A DNA stretch of 16,156 nucleotides from Oscillospiraceae bacterium (GCA_016296635.1 JAEDIZ010000048.1:1-16156); one strand, 5' to 3'; numbered from the stretch's first letter, positions 7,160 through 15,267 are shown. Notes: generated by a model not told the origin, from the letters alone. Program-made: numbers and translations.

Positions 7160-7833
7160 TCCGGGCGGAAAAACTGAAAAAGAGCTTTGGCACCGCGGCT
7201 GTTCTTGATGAGGCGTCGTTTGAGATTCCCGATGGCGAAATTGTCGGAATCTACGGAAAAAGCGGAATCGGAAAATCTACGCTGGCGAAGATCCTCTGCG
7301 GCGTATATCCGCCGCAGTCCGGCCGGGTCTATTTGGACGGCGAGCTGCTTTGTTCTCCGGATACTGCTTATGACCGCAAACGCGGCCTGCGGATTCAGAT
7401 GGTCTATCAGCAGCCGTATTCCTCGCTGGATCCGAATCAGAAACTGTGCGACGGTTTTTATGAGCTGATCCGCTACCACCGCTTTGCTGCTGACCGGAAG
7501 AGCGCAGATCATAAGATCGACGCTATTTTGCATGAGGTCGGACTTGAGCGCAGCATTCTGAACCATCTGCCGTATCAGATCTCCGGCGGAGAAGCGCAGC
7601 GCATCGCGATTGCGCGCTGCCTGCTGTTTGAACCGAGACTGCTGATTCTGGATGAGGCAACTTCCATGCTGGATGTGTCTACGCAGGCGAATGTCCTTGC
7701 AATGGTGAAAAAAGCCATGCAGAAAAACAACAGTTCCGTCATGCTGATCAGCCATGATGAGGAGCTTGTTTCATTTCTCTGCAATCGAATATATGTATTT
7801 GATAATAAAAAACTGGAGGAGAAAACAATATGA
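7156..7833 (+). CDS. ABC importer ATP-binding protein, OppF/NikE type (short form)
   Basis: Start chosen at ATG 7156, which overlaps the upstream stop as ATGA; ATG 7138 is an in-frame alternative, and neither has a strong ribosome site. The 225-residue product has Walker A GKSGIGKS (34-41), Q-loop YQQP (84-87), signature ISGGEAQR (142-149), Walker B LLILDEAT (D166, E167) and His 200 (ISHD). It stops soon after the switch region and lacks the C-terminal oligopeptide extension common in OppF/DppF, so it is nearer in length to NikE-like or CntF-like ATPases. It should pair with the upstream ATPase. Its last codons overlap the binding-protein gene by four bases. Confidence 0.9.
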   Translation: MIRAEKLKKSFGTAAVLDEASFEIPDGEIVGIYGKSGIGKSTLAKILCGVYPPQSGRVYLDGELLCSPDTAYDRKRGLRIQMVYQQPYSSLDPNQKLCDGFYELIRYHRFAADRKSADHKIDAILHEVGLERSILNHLPYQISGGEAQRIAIARCLLFEPRLLILDEATSMLDVSTQANVLAMVKKAMQKNNSSVMLISHDEELVSFLCNRIYVFDNKKLEEKTI

Positions 7834-9530
7834 AAAGGACGATTGCAATACTTCTTGCCGTCACAGTGTTTCTGGCAGTGATGGCAGGCTGCGCAAAAAC
7901 CGCACCGGTCAAGACGGAAGAACCTGCCGCGCAGGAAACTGCAGAGACAGAACAGCCGAAGGAAGAACAGACTCCGGTCGAAGAATCTGCACCCGCTTAT
8001 CCGATTGAGAAAATTACAATCGGTACCACCGGTGTGATCGAAACGGCTGCCAGAGGCGAGTACAACTATGATATGCTTGCCAGCGGCGTTTCCGAGCTGC
8101 CTCTGGTCTGGCAGGATGTGAACGGCAGCTATCATCCGCTGCTGGCAGACTTCGAAACGCAGGACGCCGTCACATGGACTTTCACGGTGCAGCCGGGCAT
8201 GACATGGGATGACGGAGAGCCCGTTACTGCAGAGGATATTCTGTTTACTTTGCAGTATGAGCAGGAAAACGGCAGCGCCATTTTTGAACCGCAGACCGAC
8301 TCCGACGGCAAGACCACGGATGCGAAGTATGCAGAATTTGAGCTGAACGAGGACAATCGGAGCATTTCTCTGACGCTTGCCGCCCCGAATGTTCGTGAGC
8401 TTGGCAATATGACATCCTTCCGCGTCATGCCGAAGCACATTTATGAAGGCAAGGATGCCGTTTCCGAAGAAGAAGCACGCATCGGCTGCGGCCCATACAA
8501 GTTCGAGTCCTTCAGCAAGGAAGCCGGCACCATTTCCTTCGTTGCAAACCCGGTTTATCCGGAGCAGCCGAATGCTGAAAGAATCGTATATCAGATTTTC
8601 GGCAATGAAGATACCATGTATATGGCGCTGCAGAACGGCGATATTGATATGACATGGAACTATTCTGCGGGCGTTCCGTCCGGCTATGCAGAGCTTCTCG
8701 GCGAGACTGTTACGCTTGAAAATGTTCCTGCCGTGAATGTACCGGCGGTACTTGCGTTCAACAATGCCAACGGCTTCTTTGCCGATGAGGCGCTCCGCAC
8801 GGCAGTTTCCTATGCGCTGAACTATGACCAGTTCAAGGAATATTTCGGCAGTGAATATTCCGTGACGCCTAACCGCGGTTTCGTACCCAGCACCACGGTG
8901 GGCTTTGCCGAGACCGAGCAGCTTTGCAAGGATGCGGAGCTGGCAGAGCATTTCATGGCAGAGGCCGGTTACACCGAGAAGAACGCAGAAGGCTTCTTCG
9001 TGAACGCGGAGGGAAAGGCTGCCGCCTTTACGCTGACCTACAATGCAGATAAAGAAGCGCATGCCGGCTACGCAGAGCTGATTAAGACACAGCTTGATGC
9101 GTTCGGTATTCAGGTAGAGCTTGACGGCGTGGACAAGGATTCCTATAATGCAAAGACCAGCAACAAGTTCTCCGAGAACAACATTACCATGGAAGCAGCA
9201 ATCTACGGCTATACTTCTGCGGGCATGGGAATGGGCAACGGTCTTGCCTCCATTTATGTTGACGGTTCCCATGCTGTGCAGGGCGGCTGTCGGGTTTATG
9301 ACGAAGCCTTCGTTGCGGCCCGCGATGCGCTTGCCGCTGCAAAGACGATCGAAGAATACTATGCTGCCGCCGCTGTGATGCAGCAGTTCTATGCCGAGCA
9401 TACGCCGCTGATTGCGCTCTACTGGGACAATCTCACATATGCGTACAATGCAGCATTTGAGAATGTTACCATCGACTGTGCGTTCGGTCTGAACAATGTA
9501 AACAACTGGTTTTCTATTGAAAGCAAGTAA
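7830..9530 (+). CDS. Lipoprotein substrate-binding protein, family 5 (peptide/nickel/opine class)
   Basis: The 566-residue product has a lipoprotein signal (MKRT, hydrophobic core, lipobox MAGC with Cys 21), then an acidic Glu/Pro/Thr-rich linker (about 25-55) and a full-length SBP_bac_5 domain. Diagnostic stretches are WTFTVQPGMTWDDGEPVTAEDILFTL (given here in overlapping parts: TFTVQPGMTWDDG and PVTAEDILFTL), RIGCGPYKFESF and the late motif TPLIALYWDN. It should be tethered outside the membrane and deliver ligand to the two permeases. A strong GGAGGAG precedes the ATG, which overlaps the ATPase stop. Ligand class (peptide, nickel chelate, opine) is not resolved: no obvious His-rich site marks it as nickel-specific. 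Confidence 0.92.
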   Translation: MKRTIAILLAVTVFLAVMAGCAKTAPVKTEEPAAQETAETEQPKEEQTPVEESAPAYPIEKITIGTTGVIETAARGEYNYDMLASGVSELPLVWQDVNGSYHPLLADFETQDAVTWTFTVQPGMTWDDGEPVTAEDILFTLQYEQENGSAIFEPQTDSDGKTTDAKYAEFELNEDNRSISLTLAAPNVRELGNMTSFRVMPKHIYEGKDAVSEEEARIGCGPYKFESFSKEAGTISFVANPVYPEQPNAERIVYQIFGNEDTMYMALQNGDIDMTWNYSAGVPSGYAELLGETVTLENVPAVNVPAVLAFNNANGFFADEALRTAVSYALNYDQFKEYFGSEYSVTPNRGFVPSTTVGFAETEQLCKDAELAEHFMAEAGYTEKNAEGFFVNAEGKAAAFTLTYNADKEAHAGYAELIKTQLDAFGIQVELDGVDKDSYNAKTSNKFSENNITMEAAIYGYTSAGMGMGNGLASIYVDGSHAVQGGCRVYDEAFVAARDALAAAKTIEEYYAAAAVMQQFYAEHTPLIALYWDNLTYAYNAAFENVTIDCAFGLNNVNNWFSIESK

Positions 9531-9547
9531 CAAACACTGAAAAAACA

Positions 9548-9576
9548 CCCCGAAGCGGCATTCTGCCGCTCCGGGG
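9548..9576 (+). repeat. Intercistronic hairpin between binding-protein and permease genes
   Basis: CCCCGAAGCGGCA / TGCCGCTCCGGGG pair with one mismatch around a TTC loop, giving a GC-rich stem of about 13 pairs. On the plus strand it is followed by CCTTGCG, not a T-run, so it is more likely an mRNA-stabilising or partly attenuating element than a full terminator. On the minus strand it is followed by TGTTTTTTC. Confidence 0.7.
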
Positions 9577-9605
9577 CCTTGCGCGTAAAAGAAGGGAGTG
9601 TATCA

Positions 9606-10583
9606 ATGAAGAAATATCTGAAAAGTATTCTGACTGCGTTGGTATGCTTTCTGATCGTGATTGTGCTGAACTTTTTGCTGCCGCGGCTTCTGCCGGGCAA
9701 TCCGATTGCGTATCTGACCGGCTTTGCCGAGGAGGAAATGACCTCTGCGCGGTATGAATACTATGAAAACGCCCTCCATCTGAATGAGCCACCGCTGGTG
9801 CAGTTTTTTCTGTATCTGAAAACGCTGGTTGACGGAACGCTGGGCTACTCCTATAAAAAGGAAGCGGTTGTTTCTGCGCTGGTTTTCGAGCGGCTTGGCT
9901 TCACGCTGCAGATTACCCTGCCTGCGGTGGTGCTTTCCACCCTGATCGGGCTGGCGTGGGGACTGGACTGCGGCTTCAAAAAGGACAGACCGGGAGAGAA
10001 AATCTCCTCTTCCCTCCTGATCGTTCTGAACGCGGTGCCGACCTTTGTGATCGGTCTGGCACTTATGATTCTGTTCTGCTTCAAAAACAAATGGTTCCCG
10101 TACACCGGACTCAATTCCGGCGATGTTTTGCCGGGAACGGCTGCGTATCTGCTGGATCGGCTTCATCATCTGTTTTTGCCGGTGCTGACGCTGACGGCGG
10201 CTACGGTTCCGTCGCGTTTTCTGCTGATGAGAAATACTGCGAGAAAAATCGCAGATGAAAAATATGTCCTTTATGCCAAACAGCGGGGACTTTCTCCGAG
10301 AAAGATCAAATACCGGTACATTCTCCCGAACATCGCGCAGCCCTTTATTACGATGGTGGGAATGAGCGTCAGCGTCTGCGTCGGAGGCTCACTGGTCATT
10401 GAAAATATTTTCTCCATTCCGGGAATGGGAAAGCTTTTGAGTGAGGCGGTCTATTCTCTGGATTATCCGCTGATGCAGGGGATTTTGTTCATGACAACGC
10501 TGATTATGGTGATAGCTGTTGTTGTCAGCGATGTTGTCTGCATTCTGATCGATCCGAAGCTGCGGCTGGGAGGTGCGGAATGA
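9606..10583 (+). CDS. ABC importer permease, OppB/NikB type
   Basis: Start chosen at ATG 9606, preceded by GGGAGTG. The 325-residue product has an N-terminal transmembrane helix (about 8-28), the short extracellular region with LPGNPIAYL typical of OppB/DppB proteins, five further hydrophobic segments, and the cytoplasmic EAA loop reading AKQRGLSPRKIKYRYILPN. The C-terminus has ENIFSIPGMGKLLSEAV, a hallmark of this permease type. It forms the channel with the downstream permease. It overlaps that gene by four bases (ATGA). Confidence 0.92.
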   Translation: MKKYLKSILTALVCFLIVIVLNFLLPRLLPGNPIAYLTGFAEEEMTSARYEYYENALHLNEPPLVQFFLYLKTLVDGTLGYSYKKEAVVSALVFERLGFTLQITLPAVVLSTLIGLAWGLDCGFKKDRPGEKISSSLLIVLNAVPTFVIGLALMILFCFKNKWFPYTGLNSGDVLPGTAAYLLDRLHHLFLPVLTLTAATVPSRFLLMRNTARKIADEKYVLYAKQRGLSPRKIKYRYILPNIAQPFITMVGMSVSVCVGGSLVIENIFSIPGMGKLLSEAVYSLDYPLMQGILFMTTLIMVIAVVVSDVVCILIDPKLRLGGAE

Positions 10584-11389
10584 GACGGAAACGGATACTG
10601 CCGATGATTATCGGATGTACGCTCCTCACAGTTTTCCTTTTGATGTCCTGCTTCCCGGGACTGTTTACACAGTACGGGCAGAAGGAAATGTTTCAGAAGT
10701 GGCTTCCGGCTTCTTCTGCACATTTACTCGGCACCAATGCGCTGGGCTACGATATTTTTACAGAACTGATTTACGGCGCGGGGCAGACCATGTTTGTCGG
10801 CGTTGCCAGCAGCCTGATGACGCTTTTTCTCGGCACCGCAATCGGAACCGCAGCTGCCTCAAAGGGATGGCTTGGTGGGGCCGCAAACGGACTGAGCAAT
10901 GTTTTCATGCTGCTGCCGCGGCTCGTGACGCTGATCGTGCTGTCCGGTTTCTTCGGAAGCTCTGTGTGGAATCTGATTGTTCTGATTTCAGTCTTCAGTT
11001 GGGTCGGCATCGCAAGAAATGTCCGCGCAAAGGTGATGCACATCAACGAACTGCCCTTTATCGAAAACTGCATGATACAAGGCTATTCCAAGGCGCATAC
11101 GGTTTTTTATCATATCATTCCGAACCTCAGCGATGTGCTGCTCTCCCGGTTTTTACTGGGCGTGAACAGCTGCATTATGATGGAGTCAACCTTGAGCTTC
11201 CTCGGTTTCGGAGATCTGTATCACCCGACATGGGGTACGATGATCAACTTTGCCTATAAGCGCGGCGCATTTTTGCGGCAGGCCTATGCGTATCTGCTGA
11301 TACCGGGCGTGTGCATTATGCTGCTGAGTCTGTCCTTTTATTTTATCAGCCTGTTTTTTGAGGGCAGAAAGGATACAATCCGGGAGTAA
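10580..11389 (+). CDS. ABC importer permease, OppC/NikC type
   Basis: The 269-residue product has an N-terminal transmembrane helix (about 6-26), then the OppC-type motif HLLGTNALGYDIFTELIYGA, and several further helices. The EAA-like loop reads ENCMIQGYSKAHTVFYHIIP, and STLSFLGFGDLYHPTWGTMI matches the family's conserved SFLGLG...P.WG region. GGGAGGTG precedes the start, which overlaps the upstream permease stop. It pairs with the upstream permease as a heterodimeric channel. The downstream TPR gene begins four bases after its stop. Confidence 0.92.
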   Translation: MRRKRILPMIIGCTLLTVFLLMSCFPGLFTQYGQKEMFQKWLPASSAHLLGTNALGYDIFTELIYGAGQTMFVGVASSLMTLFLGTAIGTAAASKGWLGGAANGLSNVFMLLPRLVTLIVLSGFFGSSVWNLIVLISVFSWVGIARNVRAKVMHINELPFIENCMIQGYSKAHTVFYHIIPNLSDVLLSRFLLGVNSCIMMESTLSFLGFGDLYHPTWGTMINFAYKRGAFLRQAYAYLLIPGVCIMLLSLSFYFISLFFEGRKDTIRE

Positions 11390-11393
11390 GAAG

Positions 11394-12158
11394 ATGGAAA
11401 GTATTTTTGAGAGCGTACATTCCATGCCGGAAAACGAGCTGGAAGGAAAACCGCATGACCTGCCGGATTCGGAGCAGGTCAGAGCGCTGCGCCGTGCAGA
11501 AGGCTATTCGGGACGGATGGCACTCGGGCAGGCGCTTTGCAGGCAGCTTCGCTACAGGGATGCGATTGCGGTCTATACAGAAGCGATTGCGATGAATCCG
11601 GAGGATCCGGAAGCCTACCGGCAGCGCGCAGCAAGACATATTGCAACGATGCAGCCGGAAAGGGCAATCTCCGATCTGAAATTCTGCCTGCCGCTCAGCA
11701 TGGAAAAGTCGGATATCTATTACCGCATGGGAATTGCCCGCTATCTTGCGGGACAGTATCTTGAGGCTATGGATGCTGAACAGAAGGCCTTTCCCGGATT
11801 TGACGATGAAATGGGAGTTGCCGCCATGTTCTGGCATACTGCAGCCGCGTGGAAAGCAGGAACGGAACCCACGCTTTTGAAGCACTACCGGCAGGATATG
11901 GAGGTCGGGCACCATACGGCCTATCATTTTTCCATGGGACTTGCCGCCGGAGAGACAATGCTCGAGCAGGCATTGGAGCGGATATCAAAGGAAAAATCCG
12001 ATTTGGAGTATTCGATTATGGGGTATGGGGCAGCCATGTTTGCAGAGGCTGCCGGAAAAAATGACATCGCAAAATCGCTTTTGGAAGCGGTTGTGAAGCG
12101 GGATGGATTCTGGATCAGCTATGGCTATCTTGCTGCTTGGAATGAGGTACGGAAATGA
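11394..12158 (+). CDS. Tetratricopeptide-repeat protein of the importer operon
   Basis: Start chosen at ATG 11394, with GGGAG overlapping the preceding gene's stop. The 254-residue product has no signal peptide or membrane helix. About three TPR-like units are visible near 39-72 (ending in AIAVYTEAIAMNPEDPEAY), 73-106 and 107-131 (YYRMGIARYLAGQYLEAMD). The rest is helical and probably continues the solenoid. TPR proteins act as protein-interaction scaffolds; a partner could be the methyltransferase encoded directly downstream with a four-base overlap. TPR proteins are not standard members of Opp or Nik operons, so the role is open. Confidence 0.82.
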   Translation: MESIFESVHSMPENELEGKPHDLPDSEQVRALRRAEGYSGRMALGQALCRQLRYRDAIAVYTEAIAMNPEDPEAYRQRAARHIATMQPERAISDLKFCLPLSMEKSDIYYRMGIARYLAGQYLEAMDAEQKAFPGFDDEMGVAAMFWHTAAAWKAGTEPTLLKHYRQDMEVGHHTAYHFSMGLAAGETMLEQALERISKEKSDLEYSIMGYGAAMFAEAAGKNDIAKSLLEAVVKRDGFWISYGYLAAWNEVRK

Positions 12159-12997
12159 CTTTGGAAGAATGTAAAGCTGCATGGGCGGCAGCCGGGCATC
12201 CCGGCACGAAAGCGGAGCGCATCGCAAGAAATGCGAAATGGCTCTCGTTTTACGGGTATCTCGCAGGAAAAGAGAATGTCGATGCGCCGGAGGCCCACTG
12301 GAGAACAAGTGAAGTGGTCGAGACGCTGAAAGAAGAAGGAGTCATCAGCGCAGAAACAACACTTCTGGATATCGGCGCCGGAACGGGTGCATTTTCACTT
12401 CCGCTGTGCAATACCTGCGCGGAAGTGACGGCTCTTGAAATGGAGCAGGCTTCGGTAGCGCTGCTGAAGCGGAGAGCGGAAAAGCGCGGGATCAGCAATC
12501 TGCATACCGTAAATGCCATGTGGGAAAACTTTGCACCGGAGCAGAAATATGATGTTACCTTCAGCTCCATGTGTCCTGCAATTTGTGATTACGAAGAGCT
12601 TCTCCGGATGGAAAGCATGACGAAGGGCACCTGCTGCATCCTTGCGGTTGCAAAAGGCTCTGTGGATCTGCACAGACAGAAGCTGATGCGTGAAATTTTC
12701 AAAATTACGCCGAGCGGCGGTATGAACAGCGAAGCAAGCTGGTATTATGATATGCTGTATCTCATGGACAGACAGCCGAATGTCAAGACCTTCTCCAGAA
12801 GCAGCAAAAGCAGCTTGCCGGTGGAATACCTTGTGGAGCGAAATAAGATTTATTTTCAGATCTTTGATATTGCTCCGGAACAGTCCGAACCGGTTCTCCG
12901 GGAGTATTACAGCCGTGTCGGCGTAGATGGAATGGTTGAAGATGAAACCTGCATCAACAATGCGCTGATCTGGTGGCAGGTGCCGGAGAAGGAATGA
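12155..12997 (+). CDS. Class I SAM-dependent methyltransferase of the importer operon
   Basis: The 280-residue product has the SAM-binding motif I LLDIGAGTGAF (70-80), an acidic post-I region (TALEMEQ, Glu 95 or Glu 97) and the motif KYDVTFSSMCPAICDY (131-146) where the catalytic-side loop would lie. The loop reads CPAI rather than the NPPY/DPPY of N-specific nucleic-acid enzymes, which argues for a small-molecule or protein substrate. An N-terminal helical stretch of about 60 residues precedes the fold. Start and upstream TPR stop overlap as ATGA, so it is translationally coupled and is the last clear gene of the operon. It may modify the imported compound or its carrier; this is inference from position only. 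Confidence 0.88.
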   Translation: MTLEECKAAWAAAGHPGTKAERIARNAKWLSFYGYLAGKENVDAPEAHWRTSEVVETLKEEGVISAETTLLDIGAGTGAFSLPLCNTCAEVTALEMEQASVALLKRRAEKRGISNLHTVNAMWENFAPEQKYDVTFSSMCPAICDYEELLRMESMTKGTCCILAVAKGSVDLHRQKLMREIFKITPSGGMNSEASWYYDMLYLMDRQPNVKTFSRSSKSSLPVEYLVERNKIYFQIFDIAPEQSEPVLREYYSRVGVDGMVEDETCINNALIWWQVPEKE

Positions 12998-13001
12998 TCG
13001 G

Positions 13002-13055
13002 ATGAACCAATATGATATGGCTGAAAACAGAGAAATGCGGGAGTGCTGCGCTTGA
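13002..13055 (+). CDS. Possible 17-residue peptide at the operon end (very tentative)
   Basis: Five bases after the methyltransferase stop, an ATG preceded by GAAGGA at an acceptable distance opens a 17-codon frame, MNQYDMAENREMRECCA, ending in TGA. It could be a small peptide, the start of a truncated gene, or chance. Other frames give equally short products. The rest of 12998-13137 shows nothing recognisable. Confidence 0.12.
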   Translation: MNQYDMAENREMRECCA

Positions 13056-13137
13056 ACCGGTGCGGCAAAAATGAGTGGCGTAAAGTGCGCCTATGCATAC
13101 ATCAGTCCATTTATCTGTGCGCATTGCTTTGGCTTGC

Positions 13138-13167
13138 AAAAAAGGCAGACCGGAACGGTCTGCCTTT
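13138..13167 (-). terminator. Terminator between the importer operon and the MFS gene (convergent)
   Basis: A 12-base perfect stem AAAGGCAGACCG / CGGTCTGCCTTT surrounds a GAA loop. On the minus strand the stem runs into TTTTTT then GC, a good rho-independent terminator for the MFS gene. On the plus strand only TTTC follows, so it may also stop the importer operon, but more weakly. Confidence 0.85.
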
Positions 13168-13175
13168 CATGATGA

Positions 13176-14390
13176 TTAACGCGCGGGCTTCTTTACAGTG
13201 AAGGAAAGAAGAAGCGCAATTACGCCGATGCCTGCAAGAAGAATGCAGGGGACGGTATAGGAACCGGTGTTTGAAACGATCATTCCGACAAAGGTGGCCA
13301 CGAAGGAAGTGGGGATCAGGTTCGTGGTGGTGATCGCAAAGTTCATAGCGAAATACTTCTGCCCGTAGAAATCTCCGATGATCGCAGAAGAGATCGTGGG
13401 GGAGAAACCGTAGGAGATACCGCTGAGTACCAGACCGATGACTGCGAAGGCCGGCATCTGTGTAAGGATTCCGAGAAGGATCACAAGGGGTGCGCAGAGG
13501 GTCACGATGGAACCGACGGTAAGGGTGAAGCGACGGCCTTTTTTATCAAACAGCGCACCGCACAAAAGTCTTCCGAGTCCGTTGCAGACGGAAAGAACAC
13601 CAACCAGAGAGGTGGCAAGGGCCGCGGTGGCGCCGGTGGAAAGAGCCATGTCCTTGGCGGCACTTATGACTACATTTCCTACGGATGTGAAAGTGATGAA
13701 GTAGAGGTAAAGCTTCCAGTAATTGAAACTTCTTACCATGTCTGCGGTCTTTACGTTTCCGGGAAGGTCGACTTTGTTGTCGGTCTTCTGCTCAGGCTTC
13801 TGTTCTTTTTCGGCAGGAGCGGGGAAGGCGGCAAAGATTCCGTTTATGCAAACGAAGATACCGATGGCAATTCCGAGAATGCGGAAAGTGGTCTCCCAGC
13901 CGATGGCGGGATCTGCGATCATTTTTCCCGCAAGACCGCCGATGACCAGGGAACTCGCGCCGAATCCCATCATGAGGACACCGGAACTGAAACCTCTCTT
14001 GTCGGGGAACCAGGCATTGGTGGAAGCAAGAATCCCGTTATAAGCCAGTCCGATTCCTGCGCCTGCAAGGACACCGTAGGAAAGATAAAGAAGCAGAAGG
14101 TTTCCTTTATTGAAGGAAGTAATGATGAAACCTGCGGCGGCGATCAAACCGCCTGCAATGATGATGGGCTTGGGCCCTGTTTTTCTGATCGTAAGGCCGG
14201 AAATGAGGCCGCCGACAGCAAAGAAACACATGGTCAGGGTGAAATTGAGCGCAAGCTCTGAAGCACTCCAGCCGAACTGCTCCGCAAGAGGAGACTTTAA
14301 GATGGACCATGCATAGAGAATTCCGGCAAAAAGAAGACTGAGAGTTCCCAGTATCAGCCGCAGACTGCGGTTTTTGCTAAATGTATTCAT
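13176..14390 (-). CDS. MFS transporter, OFA (oxalate/formate antiporter) family
   Basis: The 404-residue product has about 12 transmembrane segments in two halves separated by a charged central loop (near residues 195-220, EKEQKPEQKTDNK). OFA-type features include the N-terminal GILYAWSILKSPLAEQFGW, the loop 2-3 motif IRKTGPKPIII, YNGILASTNAWFPDKRGFSSG and the matching second-half motif FDKKGRRFTLT. OFA carriers exchange or import small carboxylates; oxalate, formate, lactate or other monocarboxylates cannot be distinguished here. GGAGG lies seven bases before the ATG. It is downstream of a truncated PucR-type regulator on the same strand, with its own promoter in the gap. Confidence 0.88.
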   Translation of the reverse strand: MNTFSKNRSLRLILGTLSLLFAGILYAWSILKSPLAEQFGWSASELALNFTLTMCFFAVGGLISGLTIRKTGPKPIIIAGGLIAAAGFIITSFNKGNLLLLYLSYGVLAGAGIGLAYNGILASTNAWFPDKRGFSSGVLMMGFGASSLVIGGLAGKMIADPAIGWETTFRILGIAIGIFVCINGIFAAFPAPAEKEQKPEQKTDNKVDLPGNVKTADMVRSFNYWKLYLYFITFTSVGNVVISAAKDMALSTGATAALATSLVGVLSVCNGLGRLLCGALFDKKGRRFTLTVGSIVTLCAPLVILLGILTQMPAFAVIGLVLSGISYGFSPTISSAIIGDFYGQKYFAMNFAITTTNLIPTSFVATFVGMIVSNTGSYTVPCILLAGIGVIALLLSFTVKKPAR

Positions 14391-14411
14391 GCTGTACCTC
14401 CATAGAATAAT

Positions 14412-14424
14412 GTAGAAATTCTAC
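14412..14424. promoter_or_regulatory. Palindromic operator candidate over the MFS promoter
   Basis: GTAGAAATTCTAC is a perfect palindrome with a central A. It contains the -10 box of the MFS promoter, and a further half-site TAGAA lies at 14404-14408 (on the plus strand TAGAAT at 14403-14408). A protein bound here would block polymerase. Confidence 0.5.
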
Positions 14425-14446
14425 TCCCGAAAAGTGCATCCGTCAA
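14418..14446 (-). promoter_or_regulatory. Sigma-70-type promoter of the MFS gene
   Basis: On the minus strand TTGACG (14446-14441) and TAGAAT (14423-14418) are separated by exactly 17 bases. Transcription would start near 14411 and give a short leader containing the GGAGG site. Confidence 0.7.
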
Positions 14447-14457
14447 GCAAAAGAGGC

Positions 14458-15267
14458 TTAATGGATGAAAGATTGCAGAATAAATAAGGAGAGCTCAAGG
14501 TGGAGAAGCTGGTGGGGGTCGTTGAAATCGATGTTGAAAAGTTCTGACATCCTTTTGACGTGATAGCTTAAGGTCGATTTGTGAATATAAAGCTCGGCGG
14601 AGGCGTCCGTCAGATTGAAGCGGTGCTCTATGCGCTTTGTCAGGATGTTCATGTACTGTGTGCCGTTTGCACGGTCATGGTTTTCGATCATGCGGAACCG
14701 GTTCGTGACAAAGAAGGAAAGAGATCCCGTGGGCGATTTGGAGTTGTAGAGAAGATCATAGAGCCTGCAGTCCTCATATCCCGAGATGGTGCTGTCGGCA
14801 ATCCATCTGTTGGAGAAGTTTTCAGCGATTTTTGCCTCATAGAAAAGAAGCGGGGCCTTAAGAAGATCCGTCGCAGGCTCGGAGTAGCCGACATTTATAT
14901 TATTGGAGGAAAGAAACTGGGTGAATTCCGCATCTTCAAGAAGCTTCGGCGGTTTTGATTCCTTTGCGGTGTTATTTACAAGCAGGACGAAATATCCTTC
15001 ATATTCGATCCAGACACGGAAGACCAGAATCCGGAATCTTCCGGGTGCAGTCAGGGTCTGGTTGTTTTTGATGTGATGCTCGAGGGAACTGATATCCTTG
15101 ATATCACCGTCAAGCAGTTGTTTCAGTATGCCCTCCCAGTTGGAATAAAGGATCTGCTGGTTATAGCCGAGGGTAGAGACCACGCAGATACTGAGAACCT
15201 TTAAGATAATCTCAACGATGATTTGAAAAACTACAAGGCCAAAGCGGAGTTCTATGTCCGCCAGCAT
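14458..15267 (-). CDS. PucR/CdaR-type transcriptional regulator, 5'-truncated
   Basis: The C-terminal about 55 residues match the PucR-type HTH domain: LTDASAELYIHKSTLSYHVKR, then FNIDFNDPHQLLHLELSLFIL. Upstream lies a domain of about 190 residues of the type that precedes this HTH in carbohydrate- or purine-responsive regulators. The frame begins with an ATG at 15267, but its first about 19 residues (to about 15210) are the antisense of hsdR sequence, so the true N-terminus is missing. PucR/CdaR proteins commonly control a neighbouring transporter or catabolic operon; here the MFS gene lies 67 bases downstream. Whether the remnant is functional is doubtful. Confidence 0.72.
   Translation of the reverse strand: MLADIELRFGLVVFQIIVEIILKVLSICVVSTLGYNQQILYSNWEGILKQLLDGDIKDISSLEHHIKNNQTLTAPGRFRILVFRVWIEYEGYFVLLVNNTAKESKPPKLLEDAEFTQFLSSNNINVGYSEPATDLLKAPLLFYEAKIAENFSNRWIADSTISGYEDCRLYDLLYNSKSPTGSLSFFVTNRFRMIENHDRANGTQYMNILTKRIEHRFNLTDASAELYIHKSTLSYHVKRMSELFNIDFNDPHQLLHLELSLFILQSFIH

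Noticed and set aside
7575..9548. Minus-strand open frame of about 657 codons over the binding-protein gene
   Set aside because: Longer than the real gene, but opposite to a lipoprotein binding protein with signal, lipobox and family motifs, and with no meaningful translation.
13056..13137. Small coding frames between the methyltransferase and MFS genes
   Set aside because: Short frames exist in all phases but none has a ribosome site, family pattern or continuity. The stretch appears non-coding.
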